Below, piece after piece: positions 7,232 through 13,497 of a DNA stretch of 34,206 bases. Source of the stretch: Candidatus Moraniibacteriota bacterium (GTDB lineage Bacteria; Patescibacteriota; Minisyncoccia; Moranbacterales; UBA9337). Position 1 is the stretch's first letter. The number at the start of each line of letters is the position of its first letter. The position numbers and the translations under genes are program-made. The notes below the pieces were generated by a model. The model worked only from the letters and a program-made list of their open reading frames with translations, did no database searches and was not told where the DNA came from. Location of the stretch: assembly GCA_023229615.1 (NCBI GenBank), contig JALNYX010000005.1, positions 1 to 34,206 on the forward strand, in the 5' to 3' direction.

Positions 7232-7960
7232 TTTCTCCAAACTGCTCCAATTCATTAAAAATATACTTTTCAAGGTCGTATAAATTTTCTCACTTTCAAT
7301 AATAAGCCCTATCTTTTCTTCAAAAGCCATAATCCCGATTCTATTTTTCCCGTACAAGTCGATTTCAACTTTGACTGGAAATTCAGTCGAACTGATTAAT
7401 CTTGTCTGTTTTAGCGTTTTTTGGTCATTTTTCCTATATTCTCTGATTTCCGGAGTGTCCGGAGCAATCACTTTCACCCATATTTTTTTACTCACCCTTT
7501 CCGGGATATAATAATTTACAAAGTCTTCATCCAAAAAATGAAAAGCTTCTTCAGAAACCCAAGCCAGCATTTCTTGGTCAGGATATAGCAAAGTGTCCCG
7601 ATAAACCGACTTTATTCCTTCCATGCCTTCATAAAAAGTGATTTTGGGTTTTTTGTCCAAAAAATTAGCGATAGCCAAAAGCTCCGGAATAGCCTGTTCA
7701 AGCATCTTTTTCTTTTCATCCATCTTGGCGCCAAGCAGCCTTGGATCTTCCGCAGAATAATATTGCTTCTTTTTCTTCCTGAGTCCGCTTACGAGACCCT
7801 TTTCCACCAGAGATTCAACGGTCAAATAGGTCGTTGTTCGCTTTATTTCAGCCTTTTTAGCCACTTCCGCCACTGTCGCCTCCCCCAGCTCCAAAAGCGC
7901 CAGATAGGTTTTTATTTCTTTGTCCGAAAGCCCCAAGGCCTTCAATTTATCATTTATCAT
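7229..7960 (-). CDS. TrmB-family transcriptional regulator (paralogue 3)
   Basis: 243 aa. The winged helix is at about residues 3-70 (GLSDKEIKTYLALLELGEAT, KKAEIKRTTTYLTVESLVEK). The C-terminal domain carries KPKITFYEGMEGIKSVYRDT and, near the end, VEIDLYGKNRIGIMAFEEK and IGLIIESEK. It is visibly closest to paralogue 4 (shared KVEIDLYGKN/SVEIDLYGKN, MWASL/NWSSL ends). Role: predicted effector-responsive DNA-binding regulator. It is divergent from the secreted-protein gene at 8211. Its upstream region is duplicated at 10314-10460, where the regulator itself is absent. Confidence 0.87.
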   Translation of the reverse strand: MINDKLKALGLSDKEIKTYLALLELGEATVAEVAKKAEIKRTTTYLTVESLVEKGLVSGLRKKKKQYYSAEDPRLLGAKMDEKKKMLEQAIPELLAIANFLDKKPKITFYEGMEGIKSVYRDTLLYPDQEMLAWVSEEAFHFLDEDFVNYYIPERVSKKIWVKVIAPDTPEIREYRKNDQKTLKQTRLISSTEFPVKVEIDLYGKNRIGIMAFEEKIGLIIESEKIYTTLKSIFLMNWSSLEK

Positions 7961-7990
7961 AATTTTGTCATTTGAATTGTCAACATTTTA

Positions 7991-8020
7991 ATTATAGCAT
8001 AACTGGCTTATAACGGTCAA
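7991..8020 (-). promoter_or_regulatory. Promoter of trmB paralogue 3
   Basis: Minus strand: TTGACC (8020-8015), 18-bp spacer containing ATAAGCCAGTTAT, TATAAT (7996-7991). The AGCCA block sits in the spacer, and ATAA..TTAT makes it partly symmetric; this could be the operator. Confidence 0.65.
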
Positions 8021-8067
8021 TATTTACTATTTTTTAATACTCTGTTGAACATAGCTGACGTTAATCA

Positions 8068-8138
8068 TTGACATTTTATTATTTTTTTGCTATACTATCT
8101 TGTTAGGATAAAAAACCAAAGAAGCCAACCATCCTAAC
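8068..8138 (+). promoter_or_regulatory. Promoter plus 5'-terminal leader hairpin (cassette 3)
   Basis: TTGACA 8068-8073, 17-bp spacer, TATACT 8091-8096, five bases, then GTTAGGAT (8102-8109) and its perfect complement ATCCTAAC (8131-8138) with a 21-nt loop. The arms differ from cassette 4 (GTTAAGAT/ATCTTAAC) by a compensatory G-to-A / C-to-T pair. Confidence 0.8.
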
Positions 8139-8161
8139 ATTGAACCTTACCAATTAAATAC

Positions 8162-8206
8162 AATCGCCCGCACCCGAGGCCAAAGGATTAAATATCGGGG
8201 AGGAGG
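8162..8206 (+). promoter_or_regulatory. Second leader element with strong ribosome-binding site (cassette 3)
   Basis: AATCGCCCGCACCCGAGGC starts an element nearly identical to 10511-10556. CCCGA (8173-8177) can pair with TCGGG (8195-8199), which runs straight into the Shine-Dalgarno GGGGAGGAGG. Pairing would place the ribosome-binding site at the foot of a hairpin, so it may tune translation. Confidence 0.6.
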
Positions 8207-8210
8207 AAGT

Positions 8211-8702
8211 ATGAAAAAAAGAGTGATGTTAGTGATGTTGGCGCTGGCGCTTGTGAGCGGGCAGGGGCAAGCAGAAACCACTTACTACGATTTTGCGCGC
8301 AATAAAGCGCGTGAAGTAGTAGGTAAAATTTACAATGAGATCCAACCGGATCTCTTTGAAGAGTTCTACACATATTCCGGAGGAAAAAAGTATGGTGTAG
8401 ACAGCAGAATGAGGGATGGATACATATGGTTTAACACCCCGGAAAGATTAGTCAGTTGTGAGCAATTTGTTTTATTTGGTGAAAATCAAATAGAACAATA
8501 CAGGATACCTCCAGTTGTGGTGGTTGCAGAATACAAGCTAAGACTGACCAAGAAAAAAAAGGAGGTCAGGATAAAAATAACGCACCAGAGTGCGCCACAG
8601 GAATGGTGGACAACAGAACTACCATCATGTGCCAGTGTGGTGTATTATAAAAACTACGATAATGAAAGGGTGGTTTATGACGCCACCCTGCCACTTCCAT
8701 AG
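8211..8702 (+). CDS. Secreted hypothetical protein, 163 aa (cassette 3)
   Basis: No recognised family. A clear signal peptide is present: MKKR, a hydrophobic core (VMLVMLALALVSG), and an AxA-like cleavage site around GQGQA-ETT (residue about 22). The mature part is about 141 aa, mixed charge, with several Tyr/Trp and two Cys (SCEQF and PSCAS) that could form a disulfide outside the membrane. There is a basic KKKKEVRIKI strand near residue 120. The start is fixed by the very strong ribosome-binding site GGAGGAGG. It is single-gene, divergent from trmB paralogue 3, and followed by the cassette terminator. Confidence 0.75.
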   Translation: MKKRVMLVMLALALVSGQGQAETTYYDFARNKAREVVGKIYNEIQPDLFEEFYTYSGGKKYGVDSRMRDGYIWFNTPERLVSCEQFVLFGENQIEQYRIPPVVVVAEYKLRLTKKKKEVRIKITHQSAPQEWWTTELPSCASVVYYKNYDNERVVYDATLPLP

Positions 8703-8735
8703 GGAGGTAGTTTACCTCTCGCTATCAGCAAATAC

Positions 8736-8773
8736 CAAGGCGGAGAACTTATCCTAGTTCCCCGCCTTTTTTA
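8736..8773 (+). terminator. AGGCGG-type terminator (cassette 3)
   Basis: The stem AAGGCGGAGAACT / AGTT-CCCCGCCTT with loop TATCCT is followed by T6. It is preceded by a small hairpin GAGGTA-gtt-TACCTC right after the stop codon. Confidence 0.85.
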
Positions 8774-8786
8774 TTTTCCAAAAAAT

Positions 8787-10151
8787 TTATTTTTCAGGCT
8801 TGTGCGCTTTCACTACGATCTTTTTCATTCCTTCTGGATATTTTTTATTCGGACTAGTTGTCCATTTTCGAATTTCCACATCTTCAAAACCGGCAACTTT
8901 CAACATAAATTCAATCTCTTCCTCTGTCATGATATAAGCAAGATAAGAATATTTTTCATCATCTTTCAATTTCACTCCATACCATCCATCCTCCAAGCCT
9001 TCTGTTTCTCTTGATGGCTGATCAAAAACCAACACTCCTCTTGGACGGAGCGCTTTCCAAGCGCTGTTGAGTGATCGTAATATATTTCCGGACCCATAGG
9101 CTTCCAGGATGGAATGCCAAGTGTAAATCACACTGTCAAAACTTCCACTTTCAATTGTTTTTGAATAATCGATAATTTCTCCTTTTCTATAATCTACCTT
9201 TCCTTTCAGCACGCCTTCTTTTTCTGCTTGTTCCAATCTGTTTTTTCCGAGCGCCAAAAAATATTCGCTGGAATCCAAACCGGTTATCAGAAAATCGTTT
9301 TTCTCCGCCAATTCCAGGTCAATCCGCCCCCAGCCGCAACCGACATCCAGAATTGATTTAATATTCTCTCCAGAAAACATCTCATCTAAGATTTCCAATT
9401 CTTTTTCTGTTTCTGCCGAAATCTTGCTTCTATTTTCCACTTCTTCTTGGATGGATCCATAAAATTCAGTCTTAATTTCATTCAAGACACTAGGTGATAA
9501 AGAAGCGGGATTGCTTTTTATTTTCCCTACAAGTTCGACCAACTTCAAAACATCAGGAAGTTCAAGCTTCTTCATAACAATATCCGCTCCATTTTTTTTC
9601 GCTTCTTCACTGAATTTTAAATCATCTGAAACCACAACGATCAGTGGTTGCAAAATATTTTCCTCCCATTCCATTTTTTCTTTTTGAGCCTCTTGCGTTT
9701 CTGCGCCAGAAGCTTTGCTCGCAGGATAGAGCTCTAAATATTTTTTGATATTCCGACGAATCGATCTTATCACATCAACAGCCTCTTTGTTCCCAGCTTC
9801 ATCTTGCTTTTTTTGCAGAATGATAATCTCCGGAAGGAATTCGGGAGCGAGATCTTTTTCAGCAATCATCGAGACTTGCTTTCCAATTTCTCTGGGAGAT
9901 TTTTCATAGAAAAAAACGGGTCTCACCGAATCGCTTTTCCTCATTCGATTATAGACATCTTCAAAGGCTCTCAACTTTTTTACAAAGTCAGGATTGCCCT
10001 GACTCAGTGAATGCCAAATTCCGACAAATTTCGGCATGTCTTCCGAGCGCTCTATCCAGGCTGATTCTTTTTTCGATATTATCCGATCAGTTTCAGAAGG
10101 AAGATCACTTGTTTCCTTTTGGATAAAATTTTCCCTATTAATTTCAAACAT
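8787..10151 (-). CDS. Receiver-like domain fused to class I SAM-dependent methyltransferase
   Basis: 454 aa. The C-terminal half (about 245-450) is a class I methyltransferase: motif I ILDVGCGWGRIDLELAE, then ITGLDSSEYFLALGK, motif IV SFDSVIYTWHSILEAY, and LRPRGVLVFDQPS. Residues about 70-210 read like a CheY receiver fold in which key residues are lost: RPVFFYEKSPREI at strand 1, PEIIILQKK where the phospho-Asp should be (Gln instead), PLIVVVSDD at strand 4, GADIVMKKLELPDVLKLV at strand 5. The receiver reading is my inference from the pattern. Substrate unknown. The 5' leader is long (promoter near 10350-10380 on this strand) and contains the 10233 hairpin. It stands where a divergent regulator stands in the other modules. 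Confidence 0.75.
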   Translation of the reverse strand: MFEINRENFIQKETSDLPSETDRIISKKESAWIERSEDMPKFVGIWHSLSQGNPDFVKKLRAFEDVYNRMRKSDSVRPVFFYEKSPREIGKQVSMIAEKDLAPEFLPEIIILQKKQDEAGNKEAVDVIRSIRRNIKKYLELYPASKASGAETQEAQKEKMEWEENILQPLIVVVSDDLKFSEEAKKNGADIVMKKLELPDVLKLVELVGKIKSNPASLSPSVLNEIKTEFYGSIQEEVENRSKISAETEKELEILDEMFSGENIKSILDVGCGWGRIDLELAEKNDFLITGLDSSEYFLALGKNRLEQAEKEGVLKGKVDYRKGEIIDYSKTIESGSFDSVIYTWHSILEAYGSGNILRSLNSAWKALRPRGVLVFDQPSRETEGLEDGWYGVKLKDDEKYSYLAYIMTEEEIEFMLKVAGFEDVEIRKWTTSPNKKYPEGMKKIVVKAHKPEK

Positions 10152-10418
10152 TTTCTATTAATTAGCGGCTTAACCTAATTTTACATAATCCATATTTATA
10201 TTCTAACACAAAAAGCCAACTTGTTTCTAACGAGGAGGCCAGAATAGCCTCCTTTTTAGACATTAATTACCTGAAAAACCTTAAAAACCGGGCTTAGTCT
10301 ATGTTTTTGATAGTTTGTCATTATTATTGTCAACATTTTTATCATATCATATATCCTTTATTTTAGTCAATATTCAGTCTTTTTATAAATTAAAAATAGT
10401 AATATTTGACGTTATTCT
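10152..10418. other. Spacer holding an orphan regulator-type promoter region
   Basis: 10314-10418 aligns with the region between trmB paralogue 3 and its cassette (7968-8067): shared blocks include TTGTCAACATTTT, GTCAATATT and TGACGTTA in the same order. On the minus strand TTGACT and TATGAT are spaced 18 bp, matching the trmB3 promoter, but the AGCCA block of its spacer is lost. No trmB follows; the methyltransferase does. A perfect 7-bp hairpin (10233-10253) followed by TTTT lies at the left. Confidence 0.6.
10233..10257 (+). terminator. Terminator-like hairpin
   Basis: AGGAGGC (10233-10239), loop cagaata, GCCTCCT (10247-10253), then TTTT. It reads as a plus-strand terminator, yet no plus-strand gene precedes it. 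On the minus strand it falls in the methyltransferase leader, where it could act as a structured 5' UTR element. Confidence 0.45.
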
Positions 10419-10488
10419 TTGACATTTTGACAAAATTCTGCTATACTAATTTGTTAAGATGAAAAGCCTAAAAAGTATTCATCTTAAC
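10419..10488 (+). promoter_or_regulatory. Promoter plus 5'-terminal leader hairpin (cassette 4)
   Basis: TTGACA 10419-10424, 17-bp spacer, TATACT 10442-10447, five bases, then GTTAAGAT (10453-10460) with its perfect complement ATCTTAAC (10481-10488) and a 20-nt loop. Confidence 0.8.
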
Positions 10489-10510
10489 TAAAATAGTTTA
10501 TTAAAAACTC

Positions 10511-10556
10511 AATCGCCCGCACCCGAGGCTAAAAGTAAAAATATCGGGGAGGAGGA
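10511..10556 (+). promoter_or_regulatory. Second leader element with strong ribosome-binding site (cassette 4)
   Basis: Nearly identical to 8162-8206. CCCGA (10522-10526) can pair with TCGGG (10544-10548), flush against GGGGAGGAGG. The loop differs in sequence (CTAAAAGTAAAA against CCAAAGGATTAA) while the pairing arms and the Shine-Dalgarno are unchanged. Confidence 0.6.
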
Positions 10557-10559
10557 AAT

Positions 10560-10763
10560 ATGAAAAAAACAATTGAGTGGTTCAGGGAAGAATTCTGGTT
10601 GAATGAGATTTCTTTCCCATTGATGGGAAGTGGTATAGCAACGGCATTCTTTTTCTTCGCCGGATGCAAATGGTGGGCGTTTGTGACACCGTTTGGTTTG
10701 GTGTTTGATGTCTGCTTACTGATTGCGATAGCTGATCTTATTAGTTATCGCAAAACAGAGTAA
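10560..10763 (+). CDS. Small membrane protein, 67 aa (cassette 4)
   Basis: Unrecognised. The N-terminus is amphipathic and charged (MKKTIEWFREEFWLNE), followed by two hydrophobic segments (about residues 20-40 and 43-59: SGIATAFFFFAGCKWWAF and GLVFDVCLLIAIADLI) and a short basic tail (SYRKTE). It is likely a two-pass inner-membrane protein. GGAGGAGG sits 4 bases before the ATG. It is the first of two genes in the cassette; the second encodes another small membrane protein 80 bp downstream. Confidence 0.7.
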   Translation: MKKTIEWFREEFWLNEISFPLMGSGIATAFFFFAGCKWWAFVTPFGLVFDVCLLIAIADLISYRKTE

Positions 10764-10843
10764 TTGCAGAAGGAAAATATTGAGATTGCTAATGGCTAGC
10801 AATTTCATAGGAGAAAAGTTCATTGAAAACCAGGAGAGCGACC

Positions 10844-11131
10844 ATGAATGAAATTAGAAAAGTTTTTTTGTTTTCTGTTTTTAAGATTAGAAAAGGCATG
10901 GGAAGCACATGGAGAACAGCACCTTTGCTGTGCGTGCTTTTATTTCCAGCGGTGTCCACTCCCGTTGCCTTCGGCGCTTGGATTGTTTGTACGGGTTCTT
11001 ACAGTACTTTTGCTAGTGCTGTAATTATGGGAGTAACATTCAGCGCGTCATGCTTGCTAAGTGGCATGCTCTGCTGGTTGATTGACATTTTGGCGAATAG
11101 CAGCAAGCGCCATCATAAGGTAAGGAGGTGA
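10844..11131 (+). CDS. Small membrane protein, 95 aa (cassette 4)
   Basis: Unrecognised. I chose the ATG at 10844 because AGGAG lies 7 bases upstream; the frame could also start at a TTG at 10823 without such support. The basic N-terminus (about residues 1-24) precedes two membrane segments (about 25-47 and 55-82: TAPLLCVLLFPAVSTPVAF and ASAVIMGVTFSASCLLSGML). The C-terminus is strongly basic (SSKRHHKVRR). It is probably co-transcribed with the 67-aa membrane protein and ends at a double terminator. Confidence 0.65.
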   Translation: MNEIRKVFLFSVFKIRKGMGSTWRTAPLLCVLLFPAVSTPVAFGAWIVCTGSYSTFASAVIMGVTFSASCLLSGMLCWLIDILANSSKRHHKVRR

Positions 11132-11135
11132 AAGA

Positions 11136-11173
11136 CAAAGGCGGAAACTCATTGTAGTTCTCCGCCTTTTTTA
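11136..11173 (+). terminator. AGGCGG-type terminator (cassette 4)
   Basis: AAAGGCGGAAACT pairs with AGTT-CTCCGCCTTTT, loop CATTGT, followed by a T run. It is immediately followed by a second terminator at 11177. Confidence 0.85.
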
Positions 11174-11176
11174 TTT

Positions 11177-11213
11177 CAAAAGCCAGCAACCCATCGCGGT
11201 TCCTGGCTTTTTT
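11177..11213 (+). terminator. AAGCCAG-type terminator, tandem with the previous one
   Basis: The stem AAAGCCAG-c-AACC / GGTT-c-CTGGCTTT has loop CATCGC and a T run. Architecture and loop equal the AGGCGG type, but both stem blocks are changed in a paired way. The same variant ends the cassette at 17020. Confidence 0.85.
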
Positions 11214-11230
11214 CTTTTTTCAAATTGTAT

Positions 11231-11274
11231 TTATTTCACCCAATGCTTCCCTTTCAACTCCTTATCGTCCTTTT
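11231..11274 (-). pseudogene. Relic of the cca 3' end
   Basis: 44 bp aligns with 18329-18372 (the end of the CCA-adding enzyme gene), with most differences transitions. On the minus strand it still encodes KDDKELKGKHWVK and a TAA, against DDKELKGKYWVK and TAA in the real gene. No other part of cca is present here. Confidence 0.75.
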
Positions 11275-11298
11275 CCCGCCAAGTAAACTACGATAAAA

Positions 11299-12429
11299 TC
11301 ACATTACGAACTTCTTATAATTTTTTCGGTTCACTAGCGCCACTTTGACATCCGGATATGCATCAGAAAATGCTTTTGGAACGCTAAATTTGTCCTTTTT
11401 CCATTTGAACTCAAAAGCGGAAAGCACGCCGTTTTCTTCTTCTAAAAAATCAATCTCCTGTTTTTGCCTAGTCCGCCAAAAATATAAATTCTTGTCCAAA
11501 GAATGATTGTTGCTATATTTCACTCTTTCACTGAGCATGAAATTTTCCCACAACGCCCCATTGTCTTGCCGCAAATTCAACGGATTCAGATTATTAATCA
11601 GGGCGTTGCGGATTCCATTGTCATAAAAATAGATCTTGCGAAGCTTTTTTATTTCGCTGCGCAAATTACGGCTAAACGGATTCAGGCGAAAAATAACAAA
11701 GGCTTTTTCCAATATTTGGATATAATTAGCCACGGTGTTTTTATCAACTCCAATAGTTCCAGCCAATTCATTGTAAGAAACTTCGGATCCGACCTGCAAA
11801 GCTAAAGCCTGCAACAGTTTTTCCAAAATTTCCGGATTTTTTATGTTTTGATATTGCAAAACATCCTTGTATAAATAGCTTCGCGCCAAGCTTTTTAAGC
11901 TTTTCTCCAAATCATCTTTTTTTAAAATAATTTCCGGATACATCCCAAAAACCATCCTGTTTTCCAAAAGCCTGTCGATCTCAATTTCTGAATAAATCTG
12001 CTTCAATTCCTCCAGAGAAAAAGCATGTAAATGGAATTCATTTTTCCTGCCCGTAAGTGGTTCGGAGATTTCATTGGCCAAATCAAAAGATGACGATCCG
12101 GTAGCGATAATTTGAGTTTCAGGAAAATTATCAGCAATAAGCTTTAACGTTATTCCGATGTTCCTGACGCGCTGCGCTTCATCCAAAACAATTAATTGTG
12201 TTTGTTTCAAATTCAAAAAATCGTTCAGTTCCGTGGAAGTTTTATTGGTCAGTGATTCGCGAATATCCGGCTCATCACAGTTGAAATAAGCGGAATTTTC
12301 CAAATATTTCTCCGTTATCTGCTTAACCAGAGTTGTTTTTCCGATTTGGCGCGGACCATAAATTATTATAATTTTTCCCTTAAATAAGGCATTTTCAATA
12401 TTATTTTGAATAGCTCTATTGATTAGCAT
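11299..12429 (-). CDS. AAA ATPase with DUF4143-type C-terminal domain
   Basis: 376 aa, the usual length for the AAA_14 plus DUF4143 family. Walker A is GPRQIGKTTLV (about residues 25-35), Walker B QLIVLDEAQR (about 78-87), sensor 1 QIIATGSSSFDL (about 107-118). It continues with the helical lid (YLYKDVLQYQNI), a winged-helix-like stretch (SYNELAGTIGVDKNTVANYI, then QILEKAFVIFRL) and a PD-(D/E)xK-like tail (YFWRTRQKQEIDFLEEENG, then SAFEFKWKK). The biochemical role of the family is poorly defined; many are linked to mobile or toxin-like gene neighbourhoods. It has no obvious operon partner. Confidence 0.85.
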   Translation of the reverse strand: MLINRAIQNNIENALFKGKIIIIYGPRQIGKTTLVKQITEKYLENSAYFNCDEPDIRESLTNKTSTELNDFLNLKQTQLIVLDEAQRVRNIGITLKLIADNFPETQIIATGSSSFDLANEISEPLTGRKNEFHLHAFSLEELKQIYSEIEIDRLLENRMVFGMYPEIILKKDDLEKSLKSLARSYLYKDVLQYQNIKNPEILEKLLQALALQVGSEVSYNELAGTIGVDKNTVANYIQILEKAFVIFRLNPFSRNLRSEIKKLRKIYFYDNGIRNALINNLNPLNLRQDNGALWENFMLSERVKYSNNHSLDKNLYFWRTRQKQEIDFLEEENGVLSAFEFKWKKDKFSVPKAFSDAYPDVKVALVNRKNYKKFVM

Positions 12430-12494
12430 AGTATTATTTCAGTGAATTAACTATCCTAATTATATATTACTTTGGTGAATAAGTCAAGCCGATT

Positions 12495-12520
12495 CTTCGC
12501 CCAACGCTTCCCCTTTCTAC
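12495..12520 (-). pseudogene. Second short relic resembling the cca 3' end
   Basis: The minus strand reads GAGTAGAAAGGGG then AAGCGTTGGGCGAA, against GAGTTGAAAGGG AAGCATTGGGTGAA in the relic at 11231. It overlaps the stop codon of trmB paralogue 4: the TAG appears where cca has TTG. It is short, so the homology is less certain than for the 11231 copy. Confidence 0.45.
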
Positions 12521-13281
12521 TCCGATTTGTTTCTATCTGAAAAATTCTTATCCGGTAAACTTGCCCACATAATTTCAAAAATGCCACGCAAAGTCTCATA
12601 CATTTTTTGACTTTCTATTATCATCCCAAATTTTTCTTGAAAAGATGCGACCATAATTTTATTTTTTCCATACAAATCAATTTCAACCGAAAAATTAAAA
12701 CCGGTAGTTTCAACAACCTTCATTTTACGAAGTTGATTTTGATTATTATCCTGATATCGACTTATAATCTCAGATTTGGGAGCAATAGCCCGCACCCAAA
12801 TATTCTTTTCTTTTCTTTTTGGAATGTAATGATTCAAAAAATATTCCTCGTCAGAATATGTAACAAAATCCTCTGTCCCCCAAAGCAAAATTTCCTGTTC
12901 CGGATAATTCAAAGTATCCTTATAAACCTCTCGGATTCCCTCCTCTCCTTCGAAAAAGCGAATTTTCGGCTTTTTATCAATTTTATTAGCCAAGGCCATA
13001 AGTTCCGGCATAGCAACATTCAAGGTTTGCAGTTTTTCCTCCAGACTGTTTTTAAGTTTATTTGGACTTTCAGCAAAAAAAATTACCCGTTTTTTCCGAT
13101 AAACAGAACTGACCAGGCCTTTTTCCTTTAATTTCTCAATTTCCAAATATACCGTAGCTCTCTTTACTCCGGATTTTTTTGTAATTTGAGCGATACTTCC
13201 CTCGCCTAATTCAAGCAGACTTAGATAAACCTCTGTTTCTTTTTCGGAAAGTCCCAAGCTTGTTAATTCCCGTTTTAACAT
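12517..13281 (-). CDS. TrmB-family transcriptional regulator (paralogue 4)
   Basis: 254 aa. The winged helix is at about residues 3-70 (LGLSEKETEVYLSLLELGEG, KKSGVKRATVYLEIEKLKEK). The C-terminal domain has KPKIRFFEGEEGIREVYKDT, then LNYPEQEILLWGTEDFV, and a conserved end (VEIDLYGKNKIMVASFQEKF, GMIIESQK). It is divergent from the radical SAM gene at 13498. A perfect 17-bp palindrome (13296-13312) lies between its promoter and its start codon, a good autoregulatory operator candidate. The last residues (DKNFSDRNKSE) extend beyond the paralogues and run into the cca-like relic. Confidence 0.87.
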   Translation of the reverse strand: MLKRELTSLGLSEKETEVYLSLLELGEGSIAQITKKSGVKRATVYLEIEKLKEKGLVSSVYRKKRVIFFAESPNKLKNSLEEKLQTLNVAMPELMALANKIDKKPKIRFFEGEEGIREVYKDTLNYPEQEILLWGTEDFVTYSDEEYFLNHYIPKRKEKNIWVRAIAPKSEIISRYQDNNQNQLRKMKVVETTGFNFSVEIDLYGKNKIMVASFQEKFGMIIESQKMYETLRGIFEIMWASLPDKNFSDRNKSE

Positions 13282-13295
13282 ACATTTATATTAAT

Positions 13296-13348
13296 TGACA
13301 TAATTTATGTCATTATTTTTAATATAGCAAAAGTGGCTCAATAGTCAA
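13296..13348 (-). promoter_or_regulatory. Promoter and palindromic operator of trmB paralogue 4
   Basis: Minus strand: TTGACT (13348-13343), 16-bp spacer containing GAGCCAC, TATATT (13326-13321). Downstream in the leader lies the perfect palindrome TGACATAA-T-TTATGTCA (13296-13312), which a dimeric winged-helix protein could bind. Confidence 0.6.
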
Positions 13349-13397
13349 GTAAATAGCTCTTAATTAATTTAACTATTTGAAAAATATACAACCATGA

Positions 13398-13459
13398 TTG
13401 ATATTTATTAAATTTTATAGTATTATAGCATGTTGCAATAAGATTAGCTTATGCGCAAC
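13398..13459 (+). promoter_or_regulatory. Promoter plus 5'-terminal leader hairpin (cassette 5)
   Basis: TTGATA 13398-13403, 17-bp spacer, TATTAT 13421-13426, five bases, then a two-tier hairpin: GTTGC (13432-13436) with GCAAC (13455-13459), and inside it ATAAG (13438-13442) with CTTAT (13448-13452). Confidence 0.75.
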
Positions 13460-13497
13460 TAACCAAATAAGGTCATTAACAATTAAGGAGATACTAT

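Noticed and set aside
13282..13497. Precursor peptide for the radical SAM enzyme
   Set aside because: The spacer holds only promoters, a palindrome and the leader hairpin; no short frame with a ribosome-binding site.
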